Notes: a model not told the origin generated them from the sequence alone. A stretch of 64,000 nt of DNA from Candidatus Omnitrophota bacterium (GCA_029570205.1 JAKQSI010000090.1:52504-116503), one strand, 5' to 3'. Counted from the stretch's first letter, positions 24,552-33,801 are shown. Made by a program: numbers and translations.

Positions 24552-24694
24552 GCTCCTCCCAAGAAAGCTCGGTCATCGACAGGCAGGGACGCCTGTCCCA
24601 CCAGTGGGCCAGGCGTCCCTGCCTGGCAAAGAACGGCGGGAAGCACGCTTTCTTTCCCAAATCACCGCCCCCGCCGGTGCGCCGCTCGCAAGAA
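24552..24694 (-). repeat. Family F composite repeat, full copy
   Basis: Read on the minus strand: TTCTTGCGAGC, a GC-rich stretch, CTTCCCGCC, GCCAGGCAGGGACGCCTGG, CTGGTGGGACAGGC, then CGAGCTTTCTTGGGAGGAGC. The same order of blocks is found on the plus strand at 51278-51484. Not coding. Together with 24417-24473 it fills most of the 366-base panC-creD gap. Confidence 0.8.
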
Positions 24695-24704
24695 ACAGTG
24701 CAGG

Positions 24705-24745
24705 TCAGGCTCAAGCCCGTCTGCGGGCTAGCCCACCACTACCCG
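24705..24745. repeat. Family I repeat (CAGGCTCAAGCC... type)
   Basis: TGCAGGTCAGGCTCAAGCCC followed by GTCTGCGGGCTAGCCCACCAC. A clear relative is at 48105-48146. It abuts the end of creD. Confidence 0.6.
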
Positions 24746-26086
24746 CTATTTCCCGAACGAGTACCAGTCTATCTTTCTTGTCAGGTACATTACAGTCCCA
24801 AGAACGACAAACAGGCCGACCGAGCCGATCAGAAGCGCGTAGTCCTCGTTCATCAGAAGCACATAAAGATACGCATACAGGAGAGCGGTCACCGTTGCAA
24901 TGACTCCGCCGCGACGAATTCCGCGGAGCACGGCAATGCAGTATGCTGAAATCAGGATCACAATCGCCGCGCTCGCGCACAGGTACGCCGCAAGAAATCC
25001 GATATGCTCCGCCAGGGAAAGTTCCAGCAGGTAAAACACACACATCCCCATGCCCACCAGGAGGTACTGGATCGAATGAATGCGTACCCCGATCAGTACC
25101 TCAAAAAGCCACAAGGAAGCAAATGTCAGCGTCAGGAACAGAGTCTCATACTTGACGCTTCTCGCGGCCATCCGGTAATGATCCACCGTCGAGATAAAAT
25201 TGACACCGAACACCGAGGATGCAATGGCGCTCCGGATGTCCGAATGGCCCTTCCATCTCTGCGGATAATTCCTGCCGAGAAACGGGATGTTCCAGGTGGC
25301 TTGAAATCCGTTGCTGTCGAACGTTCGTTCGGAGGGAAGCCAATTGCCCTGGAAACTGGGGGCATCCCAGTCGGATCGAATCTCCACGCGGGTATCCCGA
25401 CCGACCGGAGCAAAGAACGCTCCCATACTGCCGTTCAGCAGGAGCTGGTAAGAAAACGGATACTCTTGAGCCGACATCTGCCCTTTCAGGACCGCGTGGA
25501 TTCCGGTGTTTTCTACGTTCGCCTCTCCCGCTCCCGGAGAAAACCCGATCTGTTCCCCGTTCCAACTGAGCATAACCTGGTTGGTAATCGCGTGGACATC
25601 CGATATTTCCTGGGTCAGGCAGGCTCGGTCCCAGAGAATGGTGTCGGGATCGATTGCCCAGTCGCTAAAATCAGGCGGCGCAAATCGTCCTGTGATGTCC
25701 AGAGTCATTTCATAGATGGGCACTTCGAAGATACCCCGATGCCGGACCTGGCAATTGATTGTTCCGACGGTATGAACCTCTTCCGGGAGAAAGTGTGCAT
25801 AATGCGTCTCGGTTCGGATGGCAACGACGCCCTTGTCGTCTTTCTCAGGTATCTCGACGATGTAGGGAACGGTAATCATGGGGCCGATCAGGGTCTGTTG
25901 TCTGCCCCACTTGGAGGTCACATCCTCGATGGCTTGATCCCGCCGCATCTGACGCTCGCGGATCACACCCTCAATCATGGAAATCGGGATTTGAAGGATC
26001 AGGACCAGGAAAGCAATCAGAATCAGTCGAAGCAGCGGAGAATTCCGGATAAACGACTGCACACCACCGGTTTCACCATTAGTCAT
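24746..26086 (-). CDS. creD: CreD-family inner membrane protein
   Basis: 446 aa. ATG 26086 has AAGGAG upstream. An N-terminal membrane helix (LLRLILIAFLVLILQIPI), a large extracytoplasmic domain (~45-310) with the typical openings MIEGVIRERQMRRDQAI and LIGPMITVPY, and five or more C-terminal membrane helices match CreD. In E. coli CreD is induced by CreBC and affects envelope integrity and beta-lactam response; biochemical role unknown. No creBC is present nearby. Followed upstream by the parvulin gene on the same strand (121-base gap), consistent with an envelope-maintenance transcript. Confidence 0.9.
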   Translation of the reverse strand: MTNGETGGVQSFIRNSPLLRLILIAFLVLILQIPISMIEGVIRERQMRRDQAIEDVTSKWGRQQTLIGPMITVPYIVEIPEKDDKGVVAIRTETHYAHFLPEEVHTVGTINCQVRHRGIFEVPIYEMTLDITGRFAPPDFSDWAIDPDTILWDRACLTQEISDVHAITNQVMLSWNGEQIGFSPGAGEANVENTGIHAVLKGQMSAQEYPFSYQLLLNGSMGAFFAPVGRDTRVEIRSDWDAPSFQGNWLPSERTFDSNGFQATWNIPFLGRNYPQRWKGHSDIRSAIASSVFGVNFISTVDHYRMAARSVKYETLFLTLTFASLWLFEVLIGVRIHSIQYLLVGMGMCVFYLLELSLAEHIGFLAAYLCASAAIVILISAYCIAVLRGIRRGGVIATVTALLYAYLYVLLMNEDYALLIGSVGLFVVLGTVMYLTRKIDWYSFGK

Positions 26087-26207
26087 TTGAGTGCAACTCC
26101 TTGTTGTTTACGGGAAGAAAAGTGAATGATCGCCACCCGGGTATTCAGTCAAACGACGCTCCGGTCTATCCGGTAACGTCACCCGGCAGCGGTTGTACCG
26201 CCTCCAG

Positions 26208-28067
26208 CTACTTCCCCAGTTCCTTCAGCCGCGACTTCGGTAACAATACTCGAATCCATTCGGCATCGGAGGAGGCAGATTCCCGGAATTCGCCCAACTT
26301 ACGGGCAAGTTCCTTTACCGCCTTTTCATCGATCTTCAGAGGGTACTGTTCCGCTACAGTCTGGTGCAGTTGCGCACGGATTTCCCGGCGGCGAGATTCC
26401 GCTATCTTTTGCCCGACCAGCGGAAGCGCTTCCTCAAAACTCCGCGCGCGGGATGGCTCGATGTCCGCGCAATAGTACAGGTCATATCCCAAATGCTCCG
26501 AGTAATCTTTCGACAACTGTGGCGGGACTACCAGACCCGGTTCCAGCTGCCCGGTTAGAGGAAACAGGCTCGCATACTCCGGCCCGAGCTGCCCCATCGT
26601 AACCTTGCCCACATATCCCCCCTGCGCGGCCGTGACCGGATCCGAGGAGTATTGCCGGGCCGCATCCTGAAACGGAAGGCCATCGTCGGCAATCTGCTGA
26701 TACGCCTCTTCCGCGCCCAAACGCGCCTGCTCGAACGCCAGTGTCTGCTGAAACCGACTCATTTCCCGGGTAATCTTCGCCTCAAAAAAGATGCGGTATA
26801 ACTCATACTTCGGCTCGGTGACAAATTCATCCGTATGGGATTCGTAATAGGCCCGCATGTCCTCATCGGTCAGTTCCTCTCGATCGATAAGAGACCGCAC
26901 ATATCGGTCCTCCAGCTCGAATTCGTCCCAGTATCGCACTCGCGGGGCAACATCCTCTTCCGTGTATCCTCTACGCCGGGCCTCCACGCGCAGGAACAGT
27001 GATGCGGCCATACGATCGAACCGATCCCGGCGCTCTTGCGTGGTCATTCCGGCCAGATCGCCGACCCTGTTTCGAAATTCACCAAAGGTCACCGGCGGAA
27101 GTCCCCGCACCTCCAGAATGACCGATGCATCCCTCACATCCGGGTCGGCCAGGAGATCCGGCTCGTAAATCAGCCTGTCTCTTGCCACCAGCTGTTCGAC
27201 AAGGATTTGTTCTTCCCGATGCCGACGTTCGGCATAAATCTTCCCGCGTATCTTCGCCTTTGTAATCGGCGTCAATTCCTCTTTCACCTCCGGCGTTCGG
27301 TCCATAAGCTGAAAGAACACGGCGCCTTTGGGCCGATCCAGGATATCCGTGTATTCTCCCGTGGCGCAGGAAAGAATCGCCGCCTCGATTTCCGGGGGCG
27401 TTCCCGGATCGCCTCGGGAGCGTGGCCCTTGCGCCTTGCCGCGAAGATGGGGTGGAGAGTCCGAATACTGCTGAGCGACTTCCTCGAAATCCTGCCCGGC
27501 TTCGAGTTTCTTCCTGGCCTCTTTCAGCCGTTCGATCGCTTTCTCACGGCCCCCGTTATTCTCATCAAAAGCCACAATTCCCCGAAAGGTGTATGTCTCT
27601 TTTTGGGTAAACTCCGATGGATTCTCCCGGTAGTATCGCTCCACATCCTCATCCGTCACAGAAATCTTCAGCTTGGTATCGATGTCAAGAACCAGCTGAC
27701 CGAGTTTTTGGGCGACAATATCCTCCCGCCACTTCCGATAGTCCTCCGTCTCGTGGAGTTTTTCCGATCGAGCCATTTCGGCAACAACCCGTCGGTAGGC
27801 CATCTCCGGCAATGTGTCCCGAATCTCTTTTTCGATGGTCCCCTGAACTTTCTGAAGGAGCAGATAATCGAACTGGTTTCGTTCCACGAGGATTGCCAGC
27901 AGGTCACGCACTGTGAGGACCTCATCGCCATATCTCGCCAGTACAAGGTCCCCGTCGAAAGCGAGGCGGGTCCCGCTCCCGCAGTTCATCGCCATCAGTA
28001 TGGCCGGAACAACAAACCAGAAATACCCGATTTGATAAATGCGCATTTTGTGCAGAATAGACATCAT
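26208..28067 (-). CDS. SurA/PpiD-like chaperone with two parvulin-type regions
   Basis: 619 aa if started at 28067 (ATG ATG pair; weak ribosome site). One hydrophobic N-terminal segment ends in MAMNCGSG, which could be an atypical lipobox or a membrane anchor. A SurA_N-like helical part (residues ~40-150) is followed by a parvulin-like region (FRGIVAFDENNGGREKAIE, FEEVAQQYSDSPPHLRGKAQGP) and later a second (YRIFFEAKITREM, FQDAARQYSSDPVTAAQGGYVGKV). This is the layout of periplasmic peptidyl-prolyl isomerase chaperones that help outer membrane proteins fold. Catalytic competence of each parvulin copy is uncertain. Confidence 0.82.
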   Translation of the reverse strand: MMSILHKMRIYQIGYFWFVVPAILMAMNCGSGTRLAFDGDLVLARYGDEVLTVRDLLAILVERNQFDYLLLQKVQGTIEKEIRDTLPEMAYRRVVAEMARSEKLHETEDYRKWREDIVAQKLGQLVLDIDTKLKISVTDEDVERYYRENPSEFTQKETYTFRGIVAFDENNGGREKAIERLKEARKKLEAGQDFEEVAQQYSDSPPHLRGKAQGPRSRGDPGTPPEIEAAILSCATGEYTDILDRPKGAVFFQLMDRTPEVKEELTPITKAKIRGKIYAERRHREEQILVEQLVARDRLIYEPDLLADPDVRDASVILEVRGLPPVTFGEFRNRVGDLAGMTTQERRDRFDRMAASLFLRVEARRRGYTEEDVAPRVRYWDEFELEDRYVRSLIDREELTDEDMRAYYESHTDEFVTEPKYELYRIFFEAKITREMSRFQQTLAFEQARLGAEEAYQQIADDGLPFQDAARQYSSDPVTAAQGGYVGKVTMGQLGPEYASLFPLTGQLEPGLVVPPQLSKDYSEHLGYDLYYCADIEPSRARSFEEALPLVGQKIAESRRREIRAQLHQTVAEQYPLKIDEKAVKELARKLGEFRESASSDAEWIRVLLPKSRLKELGK

Positions 28068-28105
28068 AGGAAAAATTCGCCTTATCTTAATCTCCAATTC
28101 ATGCC

Positions 28106-28168
28106 CGGATTCCGGATTTCGCCGGAATGACGGTTATTCCCACGGGCAACCACGGGGGATTGCCCCTG
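28106..28168. repeat. Family A and Family E repeats back to back
   Basis: 28106-28132 is an inverted-orientation Family A unit (ATTCCGG ... CCGGAATGACGG). It is followed at 28138-28168 by a GGGCAACCACGGGGGATTGCCC unit like those at 34552. They fill the divergent gap between the parvulin gene and trxB. Confidence 0.6.
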
Positions 28169-28296
28169 CGAACGATGTTGCCTGTGAGCAGGCATTGCTT
28201 TCAAGAGACCCTTCCCCAGCTTGACGGACTGCGGGGACATGGTTAACGTTCCGGCAAAGCGGTTGTTTTTCGAGTTGTGATCGGAAAGGAATCCTG

Positions 28297-29211
28297 ATGG
28301 CCCATGACATTCTGATTCTCGGTGCGGGACCGGCCGGATTGGCCGCCGGGATTTATGCCGGACGCGGGAATATGGACACAGTAATCTTCGAGCGAACGGC
28401 GGTCGGCGGGCAGATTTCCCTTACGAATGATGTCGAGAATTACCCCGGATTCCCCAATGGGGTGGGTGGACAGGAGCTGGCTGACCTGTTTCTCAAACAG
28501 GCCGAACAATTCGGGGCCGGGCTGGTCAACCAGGCCGTGAATGAAATCTCGAAATCCGACCATATCTTTCACGTATCGGGATCGAGAGGGCAATGGAAAG
28601 GGAAATCCCTTATTTTCGCCTGCGGGGCGGATCCCAGACGGCTGGAGATTCCAGGTGAAAAAGAATTCACCGGACGGGGTGTTTCGTATTGCGCCACCTG
28701 CGACGGCTTTTTCTTCCGAGGCAAACATGTAATGGTAGTCGGCGGCGGCGATGCGGCCCTGGAAGAAGGTCTCTTCCTGACCCGGTTCGCCGAGACTGTT
28801 ACCATCGTCCACCGCCGGGAGCAGCTGCGCGCCTCGAAGATCCTTCAGAACCGCGCTTTCAAAAATGAAAAGATTTCTTTTCGTTGGGATACTGTTCTCA
28901 TAGAAATCTGCGGCGAGACTACTGTAACATACGTCAAGGCCAAAAACGTTAAGACAGACCAGGTTGAAGAGATTCCCATTGACGGTGTGTTTGTCTTTGT
29001 CGGGCATATCCCCAATACCGGCCTGGTGAAAAACCTGGTGGAGATGGATGAACAGGGGCTGATCCGGGTGAATGAATCCATGCAGTCTTCCCTGCCGGGC
29101 CTGTTTGCCTGCGGCGACTGCCGTTCCGGAACGGTGCGCCAGATGGTTCAGGCCGCCGGGGATGGAGCGACTGCCGCCATTGGCGCGATAAAATATGTAG
29201 ATAGTCTGTAG
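28297..29211 (+). CDS. trxB: Thioredoxin reductase (NADPH)
   Basis: 304 aa, usual length for low-molecular-weight enzymes. AAAGGA precedes ATG 28297. FAD-binding GAGPAGLAAGIYAGR at 9-23, the redox pair CATC (C132, C135), NADPH-binding GGGDAALEEG, HRREQLRASK and the C-terminal FAD loop GLFACGDCRSG are all present. It reduces thioredoxin with NADPH via FAD. The ending RQMVQAAGDGATAA matches the family. The mlaE-like gene follows after 35 bases on the same strand. Confidence 0.95.
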   Translation: MAHDILILGAGPAGLAAGIYAGRGNMDTVIFERTAVGGQISLTNDVENYPGFPNGVGGQELADLFLKQAEQFGAGLVNQAVNEISKSDHIFHVSGSRGQWKGKSLIFACGADPRRLEIPGEKEFTGRGVSYCATCDGFFFRGKHVMVVGGGDAALEEGLFLTRFAETVTIVHRREQLRASKILQNRAFKNEKISFRWDTVLIEICGETTVTYVKAKNVKTDQVEEIPIDGVFVFVGHIPNTGLVKNLVEMDEQGLIRVNESMQSSLPGLFACGDCRSGTVRQMVQAAGDGATAAIGAIKYVDSL

Positions 29212-29246
29212 CAGGCGACCGATCGCGAAATCCCGATCGACTGGAG

Positions 29247-30077
29247 ATGGCAATGAGACGTGTTCCGTTTCGTGGACGAAATCCTCTTCAGGTTGTCGAG
29301 AAGGAAGTCGAGACCCTGGGAGTCGCGGCGGAGGAGTTTTTTCGAAACGCGGGCGCGATGACCGCTCTGTTCTTTCAAGCGATTGCCATGGCTTTTTCTC
29401 CGCCTTTTCGATGGCGGATTATCGTAGAGCAGATGGTTCGGATCGGAGTGGAATCTCTCCCGATTGCCCTCCTCACCTCCGCATTCACCGGCGCGGTGTT
29501 TGTCATGCAGACCGGTGTGGAGTTGGCAAAATGGGGGGCCAAGGTCTATTCCAGCGGAATCAGCGCAATCGGTTTCGCGCGGGAGCTCGGTCCCGTTCTT
29601 ACCTCGGTGGTCCTTGCCGGGCGGGTTGGAGCCGGGATTACCGCTGAAATCGGAACCATGAAAGTCACGGAACAAATCGATGCCCTGAAAACGCTTGCCA
29701 CCAACCCTGTCTCCTACCTGGTAACGCCCCGGTTGATAGCGGCCGTCCTGATGCTTCCGGCGATCACCGTTCTTGCCGTCTTTATCGGGCTGACCGGCGG
29801 GCTGGTCGTCGGCATTTTCATCCTGAATATCCCCGTGACCCAATACATCTCCACCGTGTTTACCTGGCTGGAATACCCGCATTACATCACGGGGATCCTG
29901 AAAACCGTGGTATTCGGCGCAATTATCGCCGTCGTGGGATGCCATTACGGATTTGAGGCCGGGTGGGGTGCGGAAGGAGTCGGAGAAGCCACCACCCAGT
30001 CCGTGGTGACCTCTTCCATTCTGATTCTCATCGCAGACTTCTTTCTCAGCGCCTGGATACTCTATTTCATCCCTTGA
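29247..30077 (+). CDS. mlaE: MlaE-family ABC transporter permease
   Basis: 276 aa; ATG 29253 may be the true start because GGAG lies six bases before it. Five or more hydrophobic helices and the MlaE/YrbE signatures GAVFVMQTG, ARELGPVLTSVVLAGRVGAGITAEIGTMKVTEQIDAL and GHYGF-like GCHYGFEA identify the family. MlaE is the membrane part of the phospholipid transporter that moves lipids between inner and outer membranes with MlaF (ATPase) and MlaD. Neither is adjacent: the next gene is convergent and overlaps by 16 bases. Either the partners are elsewhere or this is an orphan. Confidence 0.92.
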   Translation: MAMRRVPFRGRNPLQVVEKEVETLGVAAEEFFRNAGAMTALFFQAIAMAFSPPFRWRIIVEQMVRIGVESLPIALLTSAFTGAVFVMQTGVELAKWGAKVYSSGISAIGFARELGPVLTSVVLAGRVGAGITAEIGTMKVTEQIDALKTLATNPVSYLVTPRLIAAVLMLPAITVLAVFIGLTGGLVVGIFILNIPVTQYISTVFTWLEYPHYITGILKTVVFGAIIAVVGCHYGFEAGWGAEGVGEATTQSVVTSSILILIADFFLSAWILYFIP

Positions 30078-31279
30078 TTTTCATTCTTCACGGGCGGTTG
30101 GACCGGACCTTCTTCAATAATCCGGGCATACGCCTGTTCCAGTTTTTCGCCGATGATATCCAGGTGGTGGTTCTGCTCTACATATTGTCGTGCCTGCATT
30201 CCCAGTTTGGCGCGGAATTCCGGATTGTTGACCAATTGAACGATGGCCTCCGCAAATTGCGCCGGATTTTCCGCGATAATGACCTCTTCATTGTGACGGA
30301 CACCCAGGCCCTCGCATCCCAGCACAGTGGTCACAACGGCCATTCCCGCCGCCATGGCCTCCAGGAGTTTATTTCGCACGCCGGCTCCTACACGCAGCGG
30401 GCAGACATAAACATCCTCCTGATACAGATGGTCGGCCATCCGCTTCACGTTCGCTTTCACAATCAGACCCATCTTATCGTTCAGGTTGCTGATTTCCGGG
30501 GTCGGGCGTGCGCCGATGATCTCCGTCTTAATCCCACCGAGGCGCATCCGGACACGGGGCCAGATTTCCTCTTTGTAATAGCGGATGGCATCAATGTTGG
30601 GAAAATAGAACAGGCTGCCGGTGATTATACAACGGGGCAGCGCCACATTGCCGCGAGTCCGAGGCAGAAACTCTTCCGTGTTGACTCCATTCTGAATAAT
30701 CTCGATCGGCGCGGAGGGATGATCCTGCTGAAATCGCGCCAAGTCCACAACGGAACACAGCAGACCCAGATTCACATGTTCCAGAATCTTTGTTTCGTAA
30801 CGGGGGATCGTAGCCAGGTCGTAGCCGTCTATGATCCGGTCCAGGAAACGGATCCGGTAAGGCGTACTGCGCTCCAGGTACAAGGCCATGGAGTCGGTGA
30901 AGTCGATCAGCTTGGGTACACCCGGCAGATCGATCGCGTACTGCCCCATGCGCATTCGGTCGAAATGGATCACGTCCACCGTATGATTCCGGACAAAATC
31001 TCGCAGCGCGATTCGCAATTGTGAGGACCGACACCACCCCACCCGCAGCGGTTCACCCCGGAATATGGAGAAAAAGGCCGAGATTGAACCGCCGGGCCGG
31101 AACGCTTTCGCATTTGCGCCCAATTTGGCGATCCGGACCGTGTCATCCATGGTCTGAACCGGCAACTGAAGCGCCAGGACATCCACCTGATGACGCTTCG
31201 CCAGGTAGCGCAAGAAATTAAAGGGACGTCGCCCATCCGTCTCCGTCGGTATGACGGGTGTCACAAAAAGGATTCTCAT
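30062..31279 (-). CDS. GT4-type glycosyltransferase
   Basis: 405 aa. Begins MRILFVTPVIPTETDGRRPF and contains LIDFTDSMALYLER, IQNGVNTEEFLP, and the donor site region VYVCPLRVGAGVRNKLLEAMAAGMAVVTT with E-x7-E-like EGLGVRHNEE. These mark a GT-B retaining glycosyltransferase, similar to sugar-transfer proteins in exosortase or polysaccharide loci. No strong ribosome site before ATG 31279. Its stop region overlaps the 3' end of mlaE by 16 bases in convergent orientation. Sugar and acceptor unknown. Confidence 0.85.
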   Translation of the reverse strand: MRILFVTPVIPTETDGRRPFNFLRYLAKRHQVDVLALQLPVQTMDDTVRIAKLGANAKAFRPGGSISAFFSIFRGEPLRVGWCRSSQLRIALRDFVRNHTVDVIHFDRMRMGQYAIDLPGVPKLIDFTDSMALYLERSTPYRIRFLDRIIDGYDLATIPRYETKILEHVNLGLLCSVVDLARFQQDHPSAPIEIIQNGVNTEEFLPRTRGNVALPRCIITGSLFYFPNIDAIRYYKEEIWPRVRMRLGGIKTEIIGARPTPEISNLNDKMGLIVKANVKRMADHLYQEDVYVCPLRVGAGVRNKLLEAMAAGMAVVTTVLGCEGLGVRHNEEVIIAENPAQFAEAIVQLVNNPEFRAKLGMQARQYVEQNHHLDIIGEKLEQAYARIIEEGPVQPPVKNENQGMK

Positions 31280-31356
31280 CTTGCCGTGGATTTCGCGTGA
31301 GATTCGTCTATCCTTAATTATTTAAGCGCAAGTCAAATCGAAATGGGAGAGAGACT

Positions 31357-32007
31357 GTGGGCGAACGGATTCTGGTTATTCAACGCGAGGCCCTCCCGGC
31401 AGGATTGCCCCGAAAGGGATTCTGGGCCTGCCCTGAAAAGGCGGCATTGGACTCAATGCAAACCTATCGGTTCCTGGACCGCACCCCCGCCGAGAAAGAC
31501 CCTTCTTTCAAGCAGATTATTACATATATTGTGCTTCGTTGCGGCGATTCGATCTTCCGATATTGGCGGACAAAAAAAGCCGGGGAGTCACGCCTTCACC
31601 ATCTCTATTCCATTGGTGTCGGGGGACATATCAATGAACGCGATGTCAACCTGTTCAGCTCTTCGGTGGATGAAGTTCTGAAGGAAGCCGCCATGCGCGA
31701 ATTGCGGGAGGAAGTGGTTGTTCCCATGGGAAGTCGCCCGCATTTCGAGGGACTATTGAATGATGATGAAACGGAAGTCGGTCAGGTGCATCTCGGAATG
31801 GTTTTCTCCTGCGAGGTGGATCGAGTAAAAGTCGCCATTCGTGAAACCGGCGCTCTCGCCAGGGGAGAATGGATACAATCCCACAAACTTCCCGATGGTG
31901 TGGACTATGAAACCTGGTCGGAAATCCTGATTCGAGACTGGCTCCTGGCGGATCGGTCCGAAGACGGGTCTGAACCTGCCCCGCTTGGGCCGAAAATGGC
32001 CCAATAA
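31357..32007 (+). CDS. NUDIX-type hydrolase domain protein
   Basis: 216 aa from GTG 31357 (GGGAGAGAGA upstream). Nudix signature region: GGHINERD then EVLKEAAMRELREEVVV, which fits E-x7-R-E-x2-E-E although the Gly after EE is Val and the stretch between G and the first E is longer than usual. The N-terminal part (RILVIQREAL, QIITYIVLRCGDSIFRYWR) resembles the predicted-phosphohydrolase group COG4112. It would hydrolyse a nucleoside-diphosphate-linked compound. Alone between divergent and convergent neighbours. Confidence 0.78.
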   Translation: MGERILVIQREALPAGLPRKGFWACPEKAALDSMQTYRFLDRTPAEKDPSFKQIITYIVLRCGDSIFRYWRTKKAGESRLHHLYSIGVGGHINERDVNLFSSSVDEVLKEAAMRELREEVVVPMGSRPHFEGLLNDDETEVGQVHLGMVFSCEVDRVKVAIRETGALARGEWIQSHKLPDGVDYETWSEILIRDWLLADRSEDGSEPAPLGPKMAQ

Positions 32008-32119
32008 TTGCTTCTCCAAAATGTGAGCGTTACTGAAACAACCGGCAGGGCGTTTTGTACGCTGTGCAACCGATTATCGGTTGCCGAAATCTTCTATCTT
32101 GAAGGATGAGGTTCGTATC

Positions 32120-32218
32120 ATGACATCCTATGCAAGAGATATGTGTTTTATTCTGGCATTTGTGTTTGTCGCCACGGCGGGCCTGGTTGGCCTGGGCATT
32201 GAACTGATCGGCGGGTAG
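32120..32218 (+). CDS. Possible 32-aa single-span membrane peptide
   Basis: ATG 32120 to TAG 32216-32218. The peptide MTSYARDMCF followed by ILAFVFVATAGLVGLGIEL is one hydrophobic helix with a short charged start, like many small membrane proteins. GATGAGG lies about nine bases upstream. It falls in the 336-base gap between the NUDIX gene and the sulfatase. No homolog known to me; expression unproven. Confidence 0.4.
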   Translation: MTSYARDMCFILAFVFVATAGLVGLGIELIGG

Positions 32219-32343
32219 CTGACACACCGCTCAAACATCGCTTTATGTTTTTACGGACTGGGTTCCTGCAAATGGCTCTGGAGCAGGCGCTTTCTTCCGC
32301 TTCGTACACCGGTCCGATTTGTCCACTGTATTCGCTGCAACCC

Positions 32344-33801
32344 TTACAGCGCACGGAAGCTGGGGACACTCGATGCCCCATATTCGCGCAAAAGGGCCTG
32401 CAAGCGCTTCTCCATTTCTATTCGAACTTCAAATGAAGCGGCGTTCTCAATCAGATTGACCATCTCGCGCGGATCATTCTTCAGGTCGTATAGCTCGTTC
32501 AAATCGAAAATCCCGTGGTACCACATATACTTGTATTCATCGGTGCGAACGCCCAGAACCGTCGGAGTCTGGGGAAATGATTCTTCCCAGAAATACTCGT
32601 AGAGAAACGCATCCCGCCATTCCGGCTGTTCGCCCCGCGCGAGCGGCAGAAAAGATTTCCCCTGGACCGTATTGGGAATGGAGAGTCCGGCCGCATCCAG
32701 AACGGTCGGCGCGACATCGAGATTCAACACCATCTGCTTGTTGCGCTGCCCCGCCGGAATCATCTCCGGGCAATGGGCAATCATCGGAACACGAATGGAT
32801 TCCTCATACATGCACCGCTTGTCGATCAAGCCGTGCTCTCCGAAAAGAAATCCGTTGTCTCCCATGAATAGAATCAGCGTGGAGTCCAGCAAGCCCAGCT
32901 CCTCCAGTGTCTTCATCAATTCTCCGATACTGTCATCCACACTGAGCATGGTTCGGTTATAGCCGAGAACAAACTCCTCATAGGTGATCGTGTCGTGAAA
33001 CATGTAGTCCACGCCGTGCCAGCTATGCCGTTGCCGACGGACCCAGCGTGGTTTCCCGGCGTAATTCTCTTCCGTATCCGCCATGGAAGCAGGACGCGGA
33101 ATTGTCACATCCGCGTAAGCATTCTTGTGGCGTTCCGGCGGCTCGAACATCGCATGAACCGCCTTGTGGGAGAGATACAGGCAGAACGGCGCATTGCGTT
33201 CTTTGCGCAGCCATTCCACTGCATACTCGGTCAGCAGATCGGAAATATGTCCCCGGAGGTCCACCGATTTGCCGTTGATATTGAATGTCGGATTGAGATA
33301 CACCCCCTGGCCGCGAAAACTGATCCAATGGTTGAACCCCGGACGCGGGCTGTCGGCGCTGCCGCCCATGTGCCATTTCCCGATGAAGGCCGTGTCGTAT
33401 CCGGCCTTTTGCAGTTCAATAGGGAAAGTAGGCGTATTTTCGGGCAACAGTGTGGAATTGTTCGACACGCCGTGAACATGCGCGTATTGCCCGCTGAGAC
33501 ATGTCGCCCGGCTTGGCGAACAGAGCGCCGTAGTCACAAAGGCGTTCTCGAACAGCGCCCCGTTTTGCGCCAATCGGTCCAGATGCGGCGTTTGCAGAAA
33601 CGGATGTCCCATGCAACTCATGGAGTCGTAGCGCATATCGTCGATGAGAATGAAAATGATGTTGCGTCTACTCTGTGAAGCGGCCGGCGTCTGGGACAGA
33701 GAACCGATGAACGGAAAGGACGCTCCCGCCGCACCGGCCAGACTCAGGAAATTGCGTCGGTTCAAGCCCGCATTGCTTAGAGATTGTTTTGCAGTTCCCA
33801 T
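32344..33801 (-). CDS. Tat-exported type I sulfatase (formylglycine-dependent)
   Basis: 485 aa. The N-terminus NRRNFLSLAGAAGASF is a Tat signal. Metal-site DD (residues 54-55 in ILIDDMR), the maturation motif CSPSRAT with Cys94, GKWHMGG, and the late metal site FMGDNGFLFGEHG identify an S1-family sulfatase. Cys94 must be converted to formylglycine. It likely removes sulfate from a carbohydrate in the periplasm. Its start lies 25 bases inside the end of the SGNH gene (different frame), so they are translated from one transcript. A SUMF1-domain gene is at 46252 but lacks one of the expected cysteines. Confidence 0.93.
   Translation of the reverse strand: MGTAKQSLSNAGLNRRNFLSLAGAAGASFPFIGSLSQTPAASQSRRNIIFILIDDMRYDSMSCMGHPFLQTPHLDRLAQNGALFENAFVTTALCSPSRATCLSGQYAHVHGVSNNSTLLPENTPTFPIELQKAGYDTAFIGKWHMGGSADSPRPGFNHWISFRGQGVYLNPTFNINGKSVDLRGHISDLLTEYAVEWLRKERNAPFCLYLSHKAVHAMFEPPERHKNAYADVTIPRPASMADTEENYAGKPRWVRRQRHSWHGVDYMFHDTITYEEFVLGYNRTMLSVDDSIGELMKTLEELGLLDSTLILFMGDNGFLFGEHGLIDKRCMYEESIRVPMIAHCPEMIPAGQRNKQMVLNLDVAPTVLDAAGLSIPNTVQGKSFLPLARGEQPEWRDAFLYEYFWEESFPQTPTVLGVRTDEYKYMWYHGIFDLNELYDLKNDPREMVNLIENAASFEVRIEMEKRLQALLREYGASSVPSFRAL

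Noticed and set aside
24469-24903. Plus-strand 144-residue ORF across the panC-creD gap
   Set aside because: Composed of repeat sequence and the antisense end of creD; peptide is repeat-derived.
25004-26125. Plus-strand 373-residue ORF
   Set aside because: Antisense of creD, whose membrane helices and family motifs are clear.
27036-28130. Plus-strand 364-residue ORF
   Set aside because: Antisense of the parvulin chaperone gene; no recognisable domain.
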